Shown piece by piece: positions 60,987 to 64,000 of a DNA stretch of 64,000 nt (the stretch's first letter is position 1; the number at the start of each line of letters is the position of its first letter). The position numbers and the translations under genes are program-made. The notes beneath the pieces are model-generated. The model was not told the origin of the DNA. It did not search any database and saw only the letters and a program-made list of their open reading frames with translations. The stretch comes from JASHPR01 sp963778075 (lineage in GTDB: Bacteria > Actinomycetota > Actinomycetes > Streptosporangiales > Streptosporangiaceae), in NCBI GenBank assembly GCA_963778075.1, contig CAVZTJ010000007.1, positions 24,638 through 88,637 of the forward strand, written 5' to 3'.

Positions 60987-62392
60987 CGACCCTGATCACC
61001 GGCGGCACGGTCGTCTCGGCCACCGGGTCCGGCCCGGCCGACGTGCTCGTCGACGGCGAGACCATCGCCGCGGTGTTCTCACCCGGCTCCTCCGCGTTCG
61101 GCCCGGTCAGCGCCGACACCGTCATCGACGCCAGTGGCAAGTACGTGATCCCGGGCGGCGTGGACGGGCACACCCACATGGAAATGCCGTTCGGCGGCAC
61201 GCAGGCCTCCGACACGTTCGAGACCGGCACCCGCGCCGCGGCGTGGGGCGGCACCACGACGATCGTCGACTTCGTGGTGCAGGCCCAAGGCCAGCACGTC
61301 CAGGACCAGGTCGCGCTGTGGCACGAGAAAGCCGCCGGGAACTGCGCCATCGACTACGCGTTCCACCAGATCATCGGGGACGTCAACGCCGACGCGCTCA
61401 AGGCGATGGACGAGCTGATCGGCGAGGGCATCACCAGCTTCAAGCTCTTCATGGCCTACCCAGGCGTGTTCCTGTCGAGTGACGGCCAGATCCTGCAGGC
61501 GATGCAGACGGCCGCGGGCAACGGCGGACTGATCATGATGCACGCCGAGAACGGCTCGGCCATTGACGTCCTCGTGCAGCAGGCGCTCGAGCGGGGTGAG
61601 ACGGCGCCGTACTACCACGGCATCACCCGGCCGTGGCAGACCGAGCAGGAAGCGACGCACCGTGCGATCATGCTCGCCGATCTGGCCGGCGCGCCGCTCT
61701 ACGTGGTCCATGTATCGGCCAAACAGGCGCTGGAACGGATCGCCGAGGCCAGGGACGCCGGCCAGAACGTCTTTGGCGAGACCTGCCCCCAGTATCTCTA
61801 TCTCTCGCTGGAGGAGAACCTGGGTGCACCCGGGTTCGAGGGGGCCAAGTGGGTGTGCTCGACGCCGCTGCGCGCCCGCGCCGACGGGCACCAGGACGAG
61901 CTCTGGAAGTACATCCGGACCGGCGATGTCACCACGGTTTCGACGGACCACTGCCCGTTCTGCATGAAGGACCAGAAGGACATGGGCGTCGGCAACTTCG
62001 CCAAGATCCCCAACGGGATAGGCAGCGTCGAGCACCGGATGGACCTGCTGTACCAGGGCGTGGCCGACGGGCGCATCTCGCTGGAGCGCTGGGTGGACGT
62101 CTGCGCCGTGACCCCGGCCCGGATGTTCGGCATGTACGGCCAGAAGGGCGTCATCACCCCCGGCGCAGACGCGGACATCGTGGTCTACGACCCGAACGGC
62201 CATACGTCGATCGGCGTCGGCAAGACCCACCACATGAACATGGACTACTCGGCGTGGGAGGGATGGGAGATCGACGGGCACGTCGACGTCGTTCTGTCCC
62301 GCGGCACCGTCGTCAAGGATGAGTCCGGCTACATCGGAACCAAGGGCCACGGCCGGTTCGTCCGGCGCGGCCTTTCCCAGAACCTGATCTGA
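60983..62392 (+). CDS. Dihydropyrimidinase/hydantoinase
   Basis: 469 residues. The cyclic-amide hydrolase fold is clear: VDGHTHMEMPFGG (metal His pair), FKLFMAYPG (carboxylated Lys), MMHAENGSAID and YVVHVSAKQALE (further His ligands), and TDHCPFCMKDQK (Asp). It opens dihydropyrimidine or hydantoin rings to N-carbamoyl acids, which the upstream enzyme would cleave. It is translationally coupled to that gene and followed seven bases later by an F420-type oxidoreductase gene. Confidence 0.94.
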   Translation: MTTLITGGTVVSATGSGPADVLVDGETIAAVFSPGSSAFGPVSADTVIDASGKYVIPGGVDGHTHMEMPFGGTQASDTFETGTRAAAWGGTTTIVDFVVQAQGQHVQDQVALWHEKAAGNCAIDYAFHQIIGDVNADALKAMDELIGEGITSFKLFMAYPGVFLSSDGQILQAMQTAAGNGGLIMMHAENGSAIDVLVQQALERGETAPYYHGITRPWQTEQEATHRAIMLADLAGAPLYVVHVSAKQALERIAEARDAGQNVFGETCPQYLYLSLEENLGAPGFEGAKWVCSTPLRARADGHQDELWKYIRTGDVTTVSTDHCPFCMKDQKDMGVGNFAKIPNGIGSVEHRMDLLYQGVADGRISLERWVDVCAVTPARMFGMYGQKGVITPGADADIVVYDPNGHTSIGVGKTHHMNMDYSAWEGWEIDGHVDVVLSRGTVVKDESGYIGTKGHGRFVRRGLSQNLI

Positions 62393-62399
62393 GGTCCGC

Positions 62400-63431
62400 A
62401 TGGAGTTTGGCGTAGTACTGCAGACCGACCCGCCTGCCTGGCGCGTTGTAGACCTTGCCCGGCGTGCCGAGCACCACGGGTTCCGGCACGTCTGGACGTT
62501 CGACTCCCACCTGCTCTGGCAGGAGCCGTACGTCATCTACAGCCAGATCCTGGCTGCGACGCACCGCGTGACCGTCGGGCCGATGGTCACCAATCCCTCC
62601 ACCCGGGAGTGGACCGTCACCGCGTCGCTGTTCGCCACGCTGAACGACATGTTCGGCAACCGCACGATCTGCGGCATCGGCCGGGGCGACTCGGCGGTCC
62701 GGGTCATCAGCGGCCGGCCGGCGACGCTCGCCAACCTGCGTGAAGCCGTGCGGGTGATCCGGGGCCTGGCCAACGGCGAAGGGGTCGCCTACAAGGGGGC
62801 GGAACTAAGGCTGCCGTGGGCGACCGAATCCCGGTTGCCGGTATGGGTGGCCGCGTATGGCCCCAAGGCCTTGGCGCTGGCCGGGGAGATGGGCGACGGC
62901 TTCATCCTGCAGCTCGGCGACCCGGACATCGCGGCGTGGTCGATCGCGGCGGTCCGCAAGGCCGCCGCCGACGCGGGCCGCGCGGCCGGCGACGTGAAGA
63001 TCTGCGTCGCCGCGCCGGCGTACGTCACCGACGGCTCGCCGCAGCAGCTAGCTCACGCGCGCGACCAGTGCCGCTGGTTCGGCGGCATGGTCGGCAACCA
63101 CGTCGCCGACATCGTTGCCCGCTACGGCAGCGAGGGGACCGCGGTGCCGAAGGCGCTCAGCGACTACATCGCCGGGCGGGAGAGCTACGACTACAACGCT
63201 CACGGCAAACCCGGCAGCAGCCACACCGATTTCGTGCCGGACGAGATCGTCGAGCGGTTCTGCCTGATCGGCCCCGTCGAGGAGCAGGTCCGCCGGCTTC
63301 GGGAACTCGAGGGGCTGGGCGTCGACCAGTTCGCGATCTACCTCCAGCACGACGCCAAGGACGAGACCCTCGCGTCCTACGGCGGCGCGGTCATACCCGA
63401 GATGAAGGCCCCCGCCAGAGCGCGCAGCTAA
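62400..63431 (+). CDS. Luciferase-like F420-dependent oxidoreductase
   Basis: 343 residues from ATG 62400. It belongs to the luciferase-like monooxygenase fold: MEFGVVLQTDPPAWRVVDLARRA-type start, HVWTFDSHLLW, GIGRGDSAVRVISGRP, VWVAAYGPKALALAGEMGDG and GPVEEQVRRL near the end. This subgroup is often encoded beside hydantoinase genes in actinomycetes and is predicted to use F420. It may reduce a pyrimidine-like ring or oxidise the final product. Its substrate is unknown, so the direction is inferred only from context. Confidence 0.86.
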   Translation: MEFGVVLQTDPPAWRVVDLARRAEHHGFRHVWTFDSHLLWQEPYVIYSQILAATHRVTVGPMVTNPSTREWTVTASLFATLNDMFGNRTICGIGRGDSAVRVISGRPATLANLREAVRVIRGLANGEGVAYKGAELRLPWATESRLPVWVAAYGPKALALAGEMGDGFILQLGDPDIAAWSIAAVRKAAADAGRAAGDVKICVAAPAYVTDGSPQQLAHARDQCRWFGGMVGNHVADIVARYGSEGTAVPKALSDYIAGRESYDYNAHGKPGSSHTDFVPDEIVERFCLIGPVEEQVRRLRELEGLGVDQFAIYLQHDAKDETLASYGGAVIPEMKAPARARS

Positions 63432-63435
63432 CCCC

Positions 63436-63515
63436 GTCACCGCCCTGCCCGGCGCTGGCCCTTCAGGCGGAACTACCCCTTCCGGTCACCGCCCTGCCCC
63501 GCGCTGGCCATTCAG
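63436..63515 (+). repeat. Pair of 31-bp direct repeats after oxidoreductase gene
   Basis: 63436-63466 and 63485-63515 match at 29 of 31 bases (GTCACCGCCCTGCCC core) with a period of 49. They start four bases after the oxidoreductase stop. No clear hairpin accompanies them. Confidence 0.7.
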
Positions 63516-63571
63516 CAGCAGCGGGCTAGTGAGAGCTATGCCCGCGTCCTGAGAGTCTGTCCAGATGTCGG

Positions 63572-63727
63572 GTGAATCCAGACCCGGCAGCTGTCGACGA
63601 GCTAGTCCGGCTTGGTGCCACGATCACCGGCAAGCCCCAGATCCGCGGACACCATTGGACCGTGATGCAAGATCCCGAGGGCAACGAATTCTGCCTCGCG
63701 GCCAAGAGCTTCACCGGCACGGACTGA
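63572..63727 (+). pseudogene. C-terminal remnant of glyoxalase-like (VOC) protein
   Basis: 51 codons read NPDPAAVDELVRLGATIT, then HHWTVMQDPEGNEFCLAAK and a stop. This is the usual last third of a glyoxalase-like domain. The upstream half is missing and the frame further upstream is not protein-like. It is therefore probably a truncated gene; GTG 63572 could start a short peptide. Confidence 0.6.
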
Positions 63728-63842
63728 GCCGACAGCAAGACGATCACCGTCTGTGGGCTGACCCTTCAGCCTTGACCTGGGCCAGGCGGCCAGCGCCAGG
63801 AATTCATTCGCCTAGCTCGCTGTGATCGGGCACCATGGGCCG

Positions 63843-64000
63843 ATGCCGGTAATCCCGCCGAAGCTGCGATCCGGCTCGTCGGTGCGCGTGATCGCGCCGT
63901 CGAGATCGCTGGCGATCATTCCCGCCGAAGCCCGCGCGGAGGCCGGTAAGAATCGTCGCCACCAGCCGGAGCTGGCACGCCTGCCGGTGATCGCCAATGT
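63843..64000 (+). CDS. S66 family LD-carboxypeptidase (MccF-like), partial and probably internally deleted
   Basis: From ATG 63843 the frame reads PPKLRSGSSVRVIAPSRSLAII, the normal start of S66 peptidases. About 12 residues later it reads PELARLPVIANV, which in the family belongs near the C-terminus (LPVIANVDFGHT). The nucleophile Ser region expected in between is absent. The gene therefore seems to have lost some 200 codons. The window ends here, so the rest cannot be checked. Confidence 0.6.
   Translation, partial: MPVIPPKLRSGSSVRVIAPSRSLAIIPAEARAEAGKNRRHQPELARLPVIAN

Overview
This window comes from a high-GC actinomycete, probably a soil member of Streptosporangiales or a related order. 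That placement is inferred from several traits: very high third-position GC, many GTG starts, chains of ATGA/GTGA-overlapping genes, DUF397/Scr1 remnants, an F420-type luciferase-like oxidoreductase, DipZ, and the aerobic cobalamin route with a ChlI-ChlD fusion. No rRNA, tRNA or CRISPR array was found.

Layout. 1-2.2 kb: the end of a NudC-type Nudix hydrolase, then a scar of three broken genes (beta-propeller protein, tyrosine integrase, Scr1 regulator) and a DUF397 gene. 2.4-9.3 kb: a mandelate-racemase-like enzyme, small hypothetical proteins, DipZ, a cytochrome P450 and a DHA2 exporter. 9.4-12.3 kb: cobL-cobM-cobF. 12.3-16.5 kb: a hypothetical gene, a VOC/MarR divergent pair with two clear operators, an internally deleted hydrolase and an ABC-2 exporter. 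16.5-25.2 kb: a fructosamine (frl-like) locus with a LacI regulator and two dipeptide-type permeases on one strand. On the other strand are a solute-binding lipoprotein, an FrlB-like SIS protein, an FrlD-like kinase and a second FrlB-like protein. A fungal-type cytosine deaminase gene follows and overlaps cobK.

25.2-40.3 kb: cobK, then cobG-cobH-cobIJ on the minus strand, DUF1707 and SWIM genes, and a cobalamin riboswitch driving cobN, chlID, cobO and cobB. The three cob islands together encode the steps from precorrin-2 to adenosylcobyrinate diamide by the oxygen-dependent route. As read here, cobB is out of frame inside a 15-bp tandem repeat array.

41.5-50.2 kb: an accessory island. It holds an orphan XRE regulator, a TPR relic, and an operon encoding two dynamin-like GTPases, a GrpE-like protein and a membrane-anchored Hsp70 without a substrate-binding domain. 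A 42-bp inverted repeat pair flanks this operon. An MntA/HepT pair with a frameshifted HepT follows. I consider the dynamin/GrpE/Hsp70 operon the most interesting system in the window.

50.2-63.4 kb: a seven-gene minus-strand operon (amidohydrolase, solute-binding protein, DppBCDF-type transporter, amidase) opposite a TetR gene. It is followed by a carbamoylase/ureidopropionase, a hydantoinase and an F420-type oxidoreductase, which look like uptake and breakdown of cyclic or linear amides. The right end holds a VOC relic and the start of an S66 carboxypeptidase gene that seems internally deleted. Frameshifts and internal deletions are unusually frequent across the window. Real decay and assembly error cannot be told apart from this sequence alone.
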